DNA of 64,000 nucleotides, taken from the NCBI RefSeq assembly GCF_004123295.1, contig NZ_SDMK01000001.1:1736001-1800000 (forward strand), given 5' to 3'. Shown here piece after piece: positions 53,581 to 63,875 of the stretch. The stretch is from Silvibacterium dinghuense. GTDB lineage: Bacteria; Acidobacteriota; Terriglobia; Terriglobales; Acidobacteriaceae. A program made the translations under genes and the position numbers. Numbering within the stretch: the first letter of the stretch is position 1; each line of letters opens with the position of its first letter. The notes beneath the pieces are model-generated. The model saw only the letters and a program-made list of their open reading frames with translations. It did no database searches and was not told where the DNA came from.

Positions 53581-53615
53581 GGGTGCCCCGTCCAAGCTCC
53601 GCTTGGGCGGGAGGC
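53581..53615 (+). repeat. Intergenic hairpin repeat, variant module
   Basis: GGGTGCCCC followed by GTCCAAGCTCCGCTTGGGC and GGGAGGC. The stem differs from type A repeats, but the first bases are the same, and it closely resembles 49386-49420. Confidence 0.65.
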
Positions 53616-53815
53616 GACGAACCCCGATCTCCCCACTCAAGCCCAAACCAGGCTTGCATGGGCCACCCGCAGGGCTTAAGTGGGCCACCCGGGGTTTAGC
53701 TTTTAGCTGAAAGCCAAAAGCTAGGAGCGAAAAGCTGCATTTCAACCCTCCGGGAGCGCCGTTCAGCGGAGCAGGCTCGCAGTCGCCGGAGCGGCTGTGA
53801 TTCAATAAGAGGGTT

Positions 53816-54904
53816 ATGTCGACTGCCGTACAGCAGCCAGGAACGCAGAAGCCGGAAACCCCGAAGCCGGGTGCCGCAAAGGCTCTGCCGGTTAAGCGCC
53901 CATTTCTCCGCAAGATGCGGGCGGCTACGCGCAAGGCGCGCGAGCTGGCCATCGTAGGCCGGGCACTGGCCTCGACCGGGCATCCGGTCATGGCGCAGAT
54001 CGTACCGATGCGCTTCTGCAACCTCTCCTGCACCTACTGCAACGAATACGACAAGGTCTCCGAGCCGGTGCCGCTCGACGAGATGCTGCGCCGCATCGAC
54101 CACCTGGGGCGCCTGGGTACGAGCATCATCACCATCTCCGGCGGCGAGCCGACGACCCATCCCGACCTCGACGTAATCATCCGCCGCATCCGCAAGAACG
54201 GCGCGCTGGCCGGCATGATCACCAATGGCTACTACCTGGTGCCGGAGCGCATCGAGCGGCTGAACCGCGCCGGACTCGACCATCTGCAGATCTCGATCGA
54301 CAACATCAATCCGGACGAAGTCTCGAAGAAGAGCCTCAAAGTTCTGGACAAGAAGCTGGAATGGCTCTCGGAGTACGCCGAGTTCCACGTAAACATCAAC
54401 TCGGTGGTAGGCGGCGGCATTTCGAACCCCGAAGACGCGCTGACCATCGGGCGCCGCGCCTTGGAGCTGGGCTTTACCTCGACCATCGGTATCATCCACG
54501 ACGGCGACGGCCAGCTGAAGCCGCTGGGCGGCCGCGAGCGCGCCGTGTGGCAGGAAATGCGCGGCTGGAACAAGAAGAACTATTCTCGTTTCAACAAGTT
54601 CCAGGAAGCCATCGCCAACGCGCAGCCCAATGACTGGCGCTGCCGCGCCGGCTCACGCTACATCTACGTGTGCGAAAACGGCCTGGTGCACTACTGCTCC
54701 CAGCAGAGGGGCTTCCCCGGCGTGCCGCTGGCCGAGTACACCAAGGAGGATGTGAAGCGGGAGTTTCTCACCGAGAAGACCTGCGCGCCGCACTGCACCA
54801 TCAGCTGCGTCCATCAAATCTCCTACATCGACCACTGGCGCGCGCCGCAGACCTCGCGCATCTCGCCGGGCTCGGCCGACGGCCTGGTCAACATCCACAC
54901 GTAA
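53816..54904 (+). CDS. Radical SAM protein
   Basis: A 362-residue enzyme with the [4Fe-4S]-binding CNLSCTYC (near residue 69) and GGEPTTHPD of the SAM-binding barrel. The C-terminal part has more cysteines (RCRAGSRYIYVCENG, HYCSQQRG, KTCAPHCTISC), consistent with an additional Fe-S or SPASM-like domain. Related proteins modify peptides or lipids, but no precursor peptide or partner gene is adjacent, so the substrate is unknown. The N-terminus has a Pro/Lys-rich tail of about 35 residues before the conserved part. It is bounded by repeat-bearing intergenic regions on both sides. Confidence 0.87.
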   Translation: MSTAVQQPGTQKPETPKPGAAKALPVKRPFLRKMRAATRKARELAIVGRALASTGHPVMAQIVPMRFCNLSCTYCNEYDKVSEPVPLDEMLRRIDHLGRLGTSIITISGGEPTTHPDLDVIIRRIRKNGALAGMITNGYYLVPERIERLNRAGLDHLQISIDNINPDEVSKKSLKVLDKKLEWLSEYAEFHVNINSVVGGGISNPEDALTIGRRALELGFTSTIGIIHDGDGQLKPLGGRERAVWQEMRGWNKKNYSRFNKFQEAIANAQPNDWRCRAGSRYIYVCENGLVHYCSQQRGFPGVPLAEYTKEDVKREFLTEKTCAPHCTISCVHQISYIDHWRAPQTSRISPGSADGLVNIHT

Positions 54905-54992
54905 GCTGCTGCGCGCAGGGCGGTCCGCCTTCGGCCTCCGCTCCCGCTGGTCGCGAGCTGGAGTTTATCCCACTTAAAACAGAAGAGAATCC

Positions 54993-55023
54993 GGGTGCCC
55001 CATGTCTCGATTTTGAGACATGG
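54993..55023 (+). repeat. Intergenic hairpin repeat, type A copy 4
   Basis: GGGTGCCC, stem CCATGTCTC, loop GATTTT, stem GAGACATGG. It is followed by a CTGCTGCGCGCAGCAG palindrome, in the gap between the radical SAM and diguanylate cyclase genes. Confidence 0.8.
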
Positions 55024-55179
55024 ACTGCTGCGCGCAGCAGTCCGCACGAATCTTTCCTTTTTCGGTATGCTTTGGGGTACCGACGAATGGGTTTTCGCGT
55101 TCCAAAGCCGGCGGGCGACGTACTGCCCCCAAGGGTGCGGCACCCTGCGCCAGATCGTTAAGGGCGGTCCCCGAGCAAG

Positions 55180-56223
55180 ATGAAAACATACAACTCCGCA
55201 ATCCTTGATCGCAAAGCTCTGCGCGAGATCGTGCGCACCCAGACCGAGATCGCAAAGCTGGGCATGGATCTCGGAGCGGTCATGACGCTGGCCGCATCCC
55301 AGGTGCAGGATCTGACCGGCGCCGAGGGCGCGATCGTGGAGCTGTCCGAGGCGGGGGAGCTGGTCTGCCGCGCAGCCTCAGGCATCACCAGGGAGCACCT
55401 GGGCAGGCGCCAGGGACTGGAAAACACCCTCTCCGGACTGTGCCTGTCGCTCGACGAGGTTCTCTATTGCTCGGATGCGGAGACAGACCCGCGGCTCGAA
55501 AAGGACACATGCCGCCAGGAAGGCCTGCGCTCGCTGATCGTGGCCCCTCTCGCATACGACAGCATGACCGTGGGAGCGCTGAAGATCTTCTCCCGCACAC
55601 CCCACGCCTTCGGCGACCAGGATATCTCCGTACTCGCCATGATCTGCGAGGTGCTGGCGGCGGCCATGTTCCACGCAGCACGCAACCAGCAGAACGAGCT
55701 CTACCTGCGCGCAACCCACGATGCCCTGACCGACCTGCCCAACCGGGCGCTCTTTTATGACCGGATGCGGCAGCATCTCGAGATGGTCAAGCGCCATGGA
55801 CGCGGGCTGGGCGTACTGAGCATCGACATGGACTGCCTGAAGCAGATCAACGACAGGCACGGACACAGGGCCGGCGATGCCGCCATCTGCGAGATCGCCA
55901 ACCGGATGCGCAATAGCCTGCGGGAGTCCGACACCGTGGCCCGGCTGGGCGGCGACGAGTTCGGCGTCCTCCTCTGCGAGGCAGAGAGCCGTGCGAGCAC
56001 CCAGGAGACCGCACAGCGGCTCTCCGCATTCGTATGCAAGCCGTTCCGCTTTGAAGACCTGGAGTTGCCGCTCGGGGCCAGCATCGGGCTGGCGTTCTCC
56101 CCCGAAGACGGCGAAGAACCCGAACTGCTGCTGGATACCGCGGATCGCTCCATGTATGCCATGAAGCGGGAACGCAAGAACCAGAGCGAGAAGGGAAACG
56201 CGAATTTTGTCCCCAGCGTATGA
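55180..56223 (+). CDS. Diguanylate cyclase with GAF domain
   Basis: A 347-residue protein. An N-terminal GAF domain (about 20-165; HARRQGLENTLSGLC-type region, SLIVAPLAYDSMTVGALKIFS) precedes a GGDEF domain (about 185-340) with intact active site GGDEF at 257-261 and an inhibitory RxxD site (RESD, 248-251). It should make cyclic di-GMP and be subject to product inhibition. No membrane segment is present. The gene overlaps the following adenosine deaminase gene by 17 bases, suggesting translational coupling. No nearby EAL phosphodiesterase is seen. The GAF ligand is unknown. Confidence 0.92.
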   Translation: MKTYNSAILDRKALREIVRTQTEIAKLGMDLGAVMTLAASQVQDLTGAEGAIVELSEAGELVCRAASGITREHLGRRQGLENTLSGLCLSLDEVLYCSDAETDPRLEKDTCRQEGLRSLIVAPLAYDSMTVGALKIFSRTPHAFGDQDISVLAMICEVLAAAMFHAARNQQNELYLRATHDALTDLPNRALFYDRMRQHLEMVKRHGRGLGVLSIDMDCLKQINDRHGHRAGDAAICEIANRMRNSLRESDTVARLGGDEFGVLLCEAESRASTQETAQRLSAFVCKPFRFEDLELPLGASIGLAFSPEDGEEPELLLDTADRSMYAMKRERKNQSEKGNANFVPSV

Positions 56224-57217
56224 AAGCTTCATCCGCCGCCTCCCCAAGGCGGAACTGCATCTGCACCTGGAAGGCACGGTCGAGCCGGCAACGCTGGTCG
56301 AGCTGAGCCGGCGGCACGACGCCGAACCGCTGACACTCGAAGATGCGGCGGCGATCTACCAGTACAAGGACTTCACCGGCTTCCTGATGGCCTTCAAGGC
56401 TGTCACCGAGCGGCTGCGCACCGCCGACGACTACGAGCTGATCACCTACAAGATGCTCGAACGGCTGGCTGCACAGGGAGTGGTGCATGCCGAGGTCTAC
56501 GTGGCCGTGGGCGTGGTGTATTTCTGGGGACGCTCGGAGTTCGAGCCGCTGTTTGCGGGCATGGAGCGCGGACGCCTGCGGGCCGAGGCAGACTTTGGCA
56601 TGACTGCGTACTGGATCTTCGACGCCGTGCGGCAGTTCGGCGTGGAGGCGGCAGCGCGGGTCTTCAAAAAGGCCGCGGAGATGAAGCAGGAATACGCATC
56701 CATCGTCGGCATCGGCATCGGCGGCGACGAGCGGCAGGCGGGGCCGGAGCTGTTTCGCGAGCTTTATGGCGAAGCAAAACAAGCTGGCCTGCACCTGACG
56801 GCGCATGCGGGTGAGACGACCGGGCCGGAGAGCATCTGGGGCGCGCTGAATATCGGCGCCGAGCGCATCGGGCATGGGCTTTCCGCGATCCAGGACGCGG
56901 AGCTGATGGAAGTTCTTGCCGAGCGGCAGGTGCCGATCGAGGTGTGCATTTCGTCCAACGTGGCGACGGGCTGCTGTCCGCAGCTGAGCGATCACCCGGT
57001 ACGGCTCTGCTTCGATGCCGGGCTGATGGTGACGCTGAACTCGGACGACCCGGCCATGTTCCACTGCTCGCTCGAAGGCGAGTACCAGCTGGCAGAACGG
57101 GAATTCGACTTTCATGCCGAGCATCTGCGCGAGCTGGCAGCCAATTCCATCGAAGCCAGTTTTTTGCCCGCCGAACGGAAGATCGAGCTGCTGCATCGAA
57201 TCCACAGCACGAAGTAA
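56207..57217 (+). CDS. add: Adenosine deaminase family protein
   Basis: A 336-residue amidohydrolase of the adenosine/adenine deaminase family, converting adenosine to inosine (or a similar purine substrate). Metal and catalytic residues are in KAELHLHLEG near the N-terminus, HAGETTGP with Glu as proton relay, the GHG motif, and NSDDPAMF at the end. The start is a TTG (56207), needed because the overlap with the diguanylate cyclase gene leaves no suitable ATG; GAAGGGAAA precedes it. Coupling to a cyclic di-GMP enzyme by overlap is unusual. Adenine versus adenosine preference is not settled from sequence. Confidence 0.87.
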   Translation: MSPAYESFIRRLPKAELHLHLEGTVEPATLVELSRRHDAEPLTLEDAAAIYQYKDFTGFLMAFKAVTERLRTADDYELITYKMLERLAAQGVVHAEVYVAVGVVYFWGRSEFEPLFAGMERGRLRAEADFGMTAYWIFDAVRQFGVEAAARVFKKAAEMKQEYASIVGIGIGGDERQAGPELFRELYGEAKQAGLHLTAHAGETTGPESIWGALNIGAERIGHGLSAIQDAELMEVLAERQVPIEVCISSNVATGCCPQLSDHPVRLCFDAGLMVTLNSDDPAMFHCSLEGEYQLAEREFDFHAEHLRELAANSIEASFLPAERKIELLHRIHSTK

Positions 57218-57349
57218 ATATGGGACGCATCCCAGGGAATGGAACCTAAGTGGTAGCCGGGACGGCAGAAAGCAGCCGGCCGGGATGCGAAATTGGGCTA
57301 TCATGATGGCATCGCGGTGCGTCGGCGCCGCGGAAGGATGGGTTTCACT

Positions 57350-57571
57350 GTGAGTATGTTGCCTGCATTCTGCCGGAAGTCGGAGTCGGACGAGAGCCTT
57401 GCGCTGCGCGCCGTGGGCTGGGCCTCGGTAGCGGTCGGAGTGGCCGCGCTGGGACTGTATGTCGGCCGCGAGCTGCGGCTTCGCTACAAGTTCAAGCACC
57501 GCAAACCGGAAGACTTCTACGCGCACGCCGGCGATACCTACTCCGAAGCGGAGTATGGCGTCGGAACATAG
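57350..57571 (+). CDS. Small membrane protein of unknown function
   Basis: A short protein of about 73 residues with one predicted transmembrane helix (VGWASVAVGVAALGLYVGREL) followed by a basic segment (RLRYKFKHRKPED) and an acidic tail. The start is uncertain: ATG at 57338, GTG at 57350 and ATG at 57356 are all possible, with GGAAGGA lying 12-17 bases before the latter two. A terminator lies just downstream. No known family is recognised. Confidence 0.5.
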   Translation: MSMLPAFCRKSESDESLALRAVGWASVAVGVAALGLYVGRELRLRYKFKHRKPEDFYAHAGDTYSEAEYGVGT

Positions 57572-57591
57572 CTCCCGCGCTTCTGGATGTG

Positions 57592-57619
57592 AAAAGCCCC
57601 GGCATAAGCCGGGGCTTTT
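57592..57619 (+). terminator. Intrinsic terminator
   Basis: A 12-bp perfect stem (AAAAGCCCCGGC and complement) with ATAA loop, followed by CTGCG, 20 bases after the small membrane protein gene. Confidence 0.75.
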
Positions 57620-57715
57620 CTGCGTTCAAACATAAGAGTGACGGTGGCCCATTCAAGCCTTCTTTTGGCTTGAGTGGGGAAGGTACGTGCCGGAAAAGAT
57701 CAGGGATTGTACTTC

Positions 57716-57746
57716 CCACGTCTCAACATCGAGACGTGGGGCACCC
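57716..57746 (-). repeat. Intergenic hairpin repeat, type A copy 5
   Basis: On the minus strand GGGTGCCC, stem CCACGTCTC, loop GATGTT, stem GAGACGTGG. Compared with copies 2-4, the stem pair at one position has changed from A-T to G-C in both arms, a compensating change. Confidence 0.8.
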
Positions 57747-57770
57747 TTTTTCGTGCCGGTGCGAGCGAAC

Positions 57771-57821
57771 CGCAGGTTCCTCCGCTGCGCTCGCCTTTGG
57801 CGAGCTTCGGTCGGAATGACA
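57771..57821 (+). repeat. Intergenic palindromic repeat, type B copy 2
   Basis: Starts CGCAGGTTCCTCCGCTGCGC like the copy at 10206-10258, has a self-complementary GCTCGCC TTT GGCGAGC hairpin in place of the other copy's hairpin, and ends CTTCGGTCGGAATGACA. Confidence 0.75.
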
Positions 57822-57847
57822 GATGATTTTTGAGTTTTAGAGAATAG

Positions 57848-57879
57848 AAAAGCCCTCACGCTTTCGCGTGAGGGCTTTT
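57848..57879 (-). terminator. Intrinsic terminator of acnA
   Basis: Perfect 14-bp arms (AAAAGCCCTCACGC and complement) with a GAAA tetraloop on the minus strand, followed by CTATTC. It lies 36 bases downstream of the acnA stop. Confidence 0.8.
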
Positions 57880-57914
57880 GTAGTTGAGCTAGAGGCTAGC
57901 AGCTAGAAGCTGAG

Positions 57915-60710
<2,796 letters not shown>

Positions 60711-61036
60711 GGAGTCCTCGATTTCAAACGAAACTTTAACTGGGAGGGGGCGCTCCGCGTGGAGGCCAATGTGTGGGTCCCTGTACCGTTTACCGGGGAT
60801 TGGACCAGCATTCGCAGCGGGGCGCACAAGGGCGAGCCCGCAATGCGACGGGAAAAGAGTACCTACAGGGAGAGGAACCGTCCACGGTCCGGGCGACCGT
60901 GTCGAAAGCGCTTGAGAAGCGGCGGCATAAGCATGTTGCTCATCGTCCTGTCTTCTATTCTAGGACATTTCAAACGGGGATTCCGACCGCTCGGGTCCGA
61001 TATGGGGCGGTTCGATGGAGAGAGCCCCTTGGCACG
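60711..61036. other. Intergenic region between acnA and the toxin-antitoxin pair
   Basis: About 325 bases upstream of acnA. It likely contains the acnA promoter. No clear repeats, RNA genes or ORFs. Confidence 0.4.
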
Positions 61037-61064
61037 AGTAAACTAAGTCCAGTAAACTAAGTCC
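61037..61064 (+). promoter_or_regulatory. Tandem 14-bp repeats, candidate antitoxin operator
   Basis: AGTAAACTAAGTCC occurs twice in direct tandem (61037-61050 and 61051-61064), 21 bases before the Phd-like antitoxin gene. It is followed by CACTC...GAGTG inverted half-sites. Phd/YefM antitoxins bind such repeated operator sites for autoregulation. Confidence 0.6.
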
Positions 61065-61085
61065 ACTCACAAGGCGAGTGTAGCC

Positions 61086-61331
61086 ATGCGCGAGATCAAC
61101 ATTCATGAGGCGAAGACCCACCTATCCCGGTTGGTGGAAGAGGCGGTAAACGGCGAGCCTTTCATTATCGCCAAGGCCGGAAAACCCATGGTGAAGGTGG
61201 TGCCACTGACCATGGCCGAAGGCCCTGCGATAGAGCGCCTGGGGGCTCTTGAGGGCGAGTTCCATATCCCGGATGATTTCGACCGCATGGGGCAGGAAGA
61301 AATCGAGCGCATGTTTTACGGGGAAGAATGA
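61086..61331 (+). CDS. Phd/YefM-type antitoxin
   Basis: An 81-residue antitoxin. The N-terminal part (MREINIHEAKTHLSRLVEEA and FIIAKAGKPMVKVVPL) is the standard Phd/YefM DNA-binding/dimerisation domain, and the C-terminal part (FHIPDDFDRMGQEEIERMFYG) is the toxin-binding peptide. Its stop overlaps the toxin start by four bases (ATGA), so translation is coupled. Tandem repeats upstream are likely its operator. Confidence 0.92.
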   Translation: MREINIHEAKTHLSRLVEEAVNGEPFIIAKAGKPMVKVVPLTMAEGPAIERLGALEGEFHIPDDFDRMGQEEIERMFYGEE

Positions 61332-61714
61332 AGCTCCTGCTCGATACCCATCTCGTGCTGTGGGCCACCATAAGCCAATCCCGACTCCCGGCGTCAGCGC
61401 GCAGGCTGATACTTGATCCATCTCATCAGCCTTATTTCAGCGCTGTCAATCTCTGGGAAATCGCAATCAAGAACAGCCTGCTGCGCGAAGACTTCCATGT
61501 CGACACGCGGCGACTTCGCCAGAGCTTGCTCAAGAGCGGCTACAAGGAACTGTCGGTCACAAGTGAGCACGCCATCGCGGTGGAAGAACTGCCTCTGCTC
61601 CATCGTGATCCCTTCGACCGCATCCTCATCGCGCAGGCAATCGTCGAAGGACTTACCCTGTTGACGGCAGATTCGATCGTTGCAAAATACGAGGGGCCGG
61701 TAGAGAAGGTATGA
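61328..61714 (+). CDS. vapC: PIN-domain toxin, VapC family (Phd-linked)
   Basis: A 128-residue PIN-domain toxin. Acidic residues: Asp in LLLDTHLVLWA near the start, Glu in NLWEIAIK, Asp pair in HRDPFDRILIAQA, and Asp in LTADSIV. These match VapC-type nucleases associated with Phd/YefM antitoxins. Overlaps the antitoxin gene by 4 bases. Directly downstream is a partial second copy of the serB 5' end. Confidence 0.92.
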   Translation: MKLLLDTHLVLWATISQSRLPASARRLILDPSHQPYFSAVNLWEIAIKNSLLREDFHVDTRRLRQSLLKSGYKELSVTSEHAIAVEELPLLHRDPFDRILIAQAIVEGLTLLTADSIVAKYEGPVEKV

Positions 61715-61724
61715 ACCACGCCCG

Positions 61725-61797
61725 CCTGCTCGCCTGAAAGAGCCATGAGCCAGACTGTACTCTTGCACTTTTCTGGGCAGGATCATCCCGGGCTGAC
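61725..61797 (+). pseudogene. Remnant copy of the serB 5' end
   Basis: These 73 bases match 63856-63928 (the real serB start) in 68 positions. The match includes 20 bases before the ATG and codons 1 to 17 or so. All four differences inside the codons are silent (Leu, His, Ser, Leu). After base 61797 similarity ends and the sequence is the 3' end of the opposite-strand hydrolase gene, whose stop codon lies inside the remnant. Confidence 0.85.
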
Positions 61798-63702
61798 CCG
61801 CACGAATCGGTACGTCTGCTGGCCGCCGTCGAGCACGAGCTCGGAACCGTCTTCGGCTGGCTGGAAACGGAACTCCGCCTTCCACGGGGCGCTGGTGAGC
61901 ACGAGAAGGTTCTTGCCCGACGCATCCCTGCGCGAGCCGAGCGCGCTGGACCAGGATTCGCATTGCATCACGAAGCCGTCCTCTTCCTGCACGATGCGTG
62001 CAACGCCCAGCTCGTCGCTGCGATAGTCCCCGAGGAGAGATGCGATCCAGGCCGTGGCTTCAGGAGACGTCTGGACACGCTCCAGCCGCAGGGCCGTCGC
62101 TTCAGCGCGGGCCTTGCAGGCGGCTTCGACCATGGCATCGGCTTTGCGGGGAGCGCCGAAGAAGAGCTCCAACAGGCGCTGCTGCAACGCGCCGAGAAAG
62201 TCGTTCACCGCACGGGCATTGGTGAGCACGGCAACGCCGATACCGTGCCCTGCTTCGGGATCTTTTCCGAGACCGGGAAGGAAGAACATGCCCGAGGAGA
62301 AGCCCATGGTGTTGCCGTCGTGACCGATAAGCTGGAGACCGTATTGCTGCTGCAGAAAGAGGCCCAGACCGTAGCCGTGGCGGTCGCCAATGCGAATGGC
62401 CGGTGCGCGGCGCGCAGCGAGATTCTCCGGCGAGAGCAGGCGATCGCCGTTCGGCGCGAAACCACCGCTCAGCTCGAAGCGGAGATACTTCGCGATGTCG
62501 AGCACGGTGGACCAGGCCGCGCCTGCAGGCGCGGAGGAGTCGGGGAACTCCTCGATGACAGGATCGATGGGCACGACTTCGCCGCTGAGGTGATAGCCGT
62601 GCGGCGTGGCGTCTCCGGCTGCCGGCTTGTGCAGCAACAGGCTGCGCTCCATGTTGAGTGGCGCAAAGACGAGCTCATCGAAAGCCTTCACCGCAGCCGC
62701 CTGAAGATCGAGCCCAGGGGCATAGGCATGGGCTGCCGCATAGCCACCCGCGGCGACGAGGTAGTTCGAATACTGGAAGACCTCGCCGAAGCCGGTGGTA
62801 GGGCTCATCTGCCGCATCTCGGCAATGCGGTCCTCGGGGGTGACATCGCGATAGCGGAAGAGCATGTCGAAATCACGGCGAGGCATGCCGGTGGAGGCAC
62901 TGACGGTGTGCCGCATCTCCAGGCGCGCGGTGGTCTCTGCGTCGGCAAGCGCGAAACCGGGCAGGACCTCGGTGACCGGGGTGGACCACGCGAAGACGCC
63001 GCGGTCGACGAGCCGCGCCATGAGCAGCGAGGTGAGCGGCTTGGTGGTCGAGCCGATCATAAAGCGAGTCTCCGGCGTGACCGGCTCGCTGCCTCCCGCG
63101 CGACAGACACCGAAACCTTCGGCATAGACCGTCTCGCCATTCTGAACAATGACGATGGCTGCGCCGGGAACCTTGAAGCGCTCAAGCGCCAAGCGCAGAA
63201 AGGCTTCGAGCTCGGCGCGTTCCTGTTCCCCGAATGACTTTGCGGCAACGCCTGCCAGATCCACCTCAACGAGGTCGGCAGGCTTCCATGCCAGGAGAAT
63301 CTCCGAGATCTGCGCTCCGCGGCGGCTGAAGGCAGCCTTGGCCGCATCGATGAGCAGGATGTAGGCGAAGCCCGCGAGCATGTGTACGATGGCCATGGCC
63401 AGGCGCGATTCGGCAGCCGGACGCTCGTAGATGATCTGCACGACGCGCTCCCAGCCGTCCGAGGGATGAGCCTCGATCTGCTGGCGAACAGGGGCGGCGA
63501 AGGCAGGTTCATAGCTGCGCCACGCGGCCAACGCCTGCGCGGCGAGATCCTCCTGCAGCGGCTCGCGGACGAGCACGAGACTGAGGTCGCCCTCCGGACC
63601 GGCAAGCGTAAGCGGCGACTCGCTCGCAAGGGTCCATCCAGCAGGCAGAGCAAAAGACTGATCGCAACCGGGGAGCAGAACAGAGCAGGGCTGATCGGGC
63701 AT
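61783..63702 (-). CDS. Beta-lactamase class C-like serine hydrolase
   Basis: A 639-residue protein. Residues about 1-160 carry a region of unknown type beginning MPDQPCSVLLPGCDQ; residues about 165-500 form the class C beta-lactamase/esterase fold with the nucleophile in GSTTKPLTS (SxxK), YSN in the FQYSNYLVAAGG block, and HDGN near the end; a beta-rich C-terminal domain follows. No signal peptide is apparent, so it may be a cytoplasmic esterase or peptidase-like enzyme rather than an antibiotic-resistance protein. Its last codons (RVSPG) are read out of the serB remnant. Confidence 0.85.
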   Translation of the reverse strand: MPDQPCSVLLPGCDQSFALPAGWTLASESPLTLAGPEGDLSLVLVREPLQEDLAAQALAAWRSYEPAFAAPVRQQIEAHPSDGWERVVQIIYERPAAESRLAMAIVHMLAGFAYILLIDAAKAAFSRRGAQISEILLAWKPADLVEVDLAGVAAKSFGEQERAELEAFLRLALERFKVPGAAIVIVQNGETVYAEGFGVCRAGGSEPVTPETRFMIGSTTKPLTSLLMARLVDRGVFAWSTPVTEVLPGFALADAETTARLEMRHTVSASTGMPRRDFDMLFRYRDVTPEDRIAEMRQMSPTTGFGEVFQYSNYLVAAGGYAAAHAYAPGLDLQAAAVKAFDELVFAPLNMERSLLLHKPAAGDATPHGYHLSGEVVPIDPVIEEFPDSSAPAGAAWSTVLDIAKYLRFELSGGFAPNGDRLLSPENLAARRAPAIRIGDRHGYGLGLFLQQQYGLQLIGHDGNTMGFSSGMFFLPGLGKDPEAGHGIGVAVLTNARAVNDFLGALQQRLLELFFGAPRKADAMVEAACKARAEATALRLERVQTSPEATAWIASLLGDYRSDELGVARIVQEEDGFVMQCESWSSALGSRRDASGKNLLVLTSAPWKAEFRFQPAEDGSELVLDGGQQTYRFVRVSPG

Positions 63703-63875
63703 GTTGGCTTACATCCTTCCGGAGATAGCTTGAAAGCCTGTAGAGCTGCCAGAGTACCGCAGGAAAGAGGGGCAGAAATCACAGTAAAATAGAGGTAGGA
63801 CGCTGTGCGATAGGAGCGGTCTATCCGGCCGCTCTGAGCCTTGGATTCATCTGCTCCTGCTAGCCTGAAAGAGCC

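Larger units (their letters stand above)
53420..53815. other. Repeat-rich intergenic region
   Basis: About 400 bases with no gene. It is bracketed by an inverted pair of TAGCTTTTAGCT-type segments (53423-53453 and 53695-53735), contains one type A hairpin copy (53464-53494), one variant module (53581-53615), and GC-rich fragments similar to those after the radical SAM gene. A composite accumulation site for intergenic repeats. Confidence 0.6.

Noticed and set aside
61745-62026. A 93-codon plus-strand open frame beginning with the serB-like start
   Set aside because: Only the first 17-18 codons match serB; the rest is antisense to the hydrolase gene, so it is a remnant rather than a working gene.
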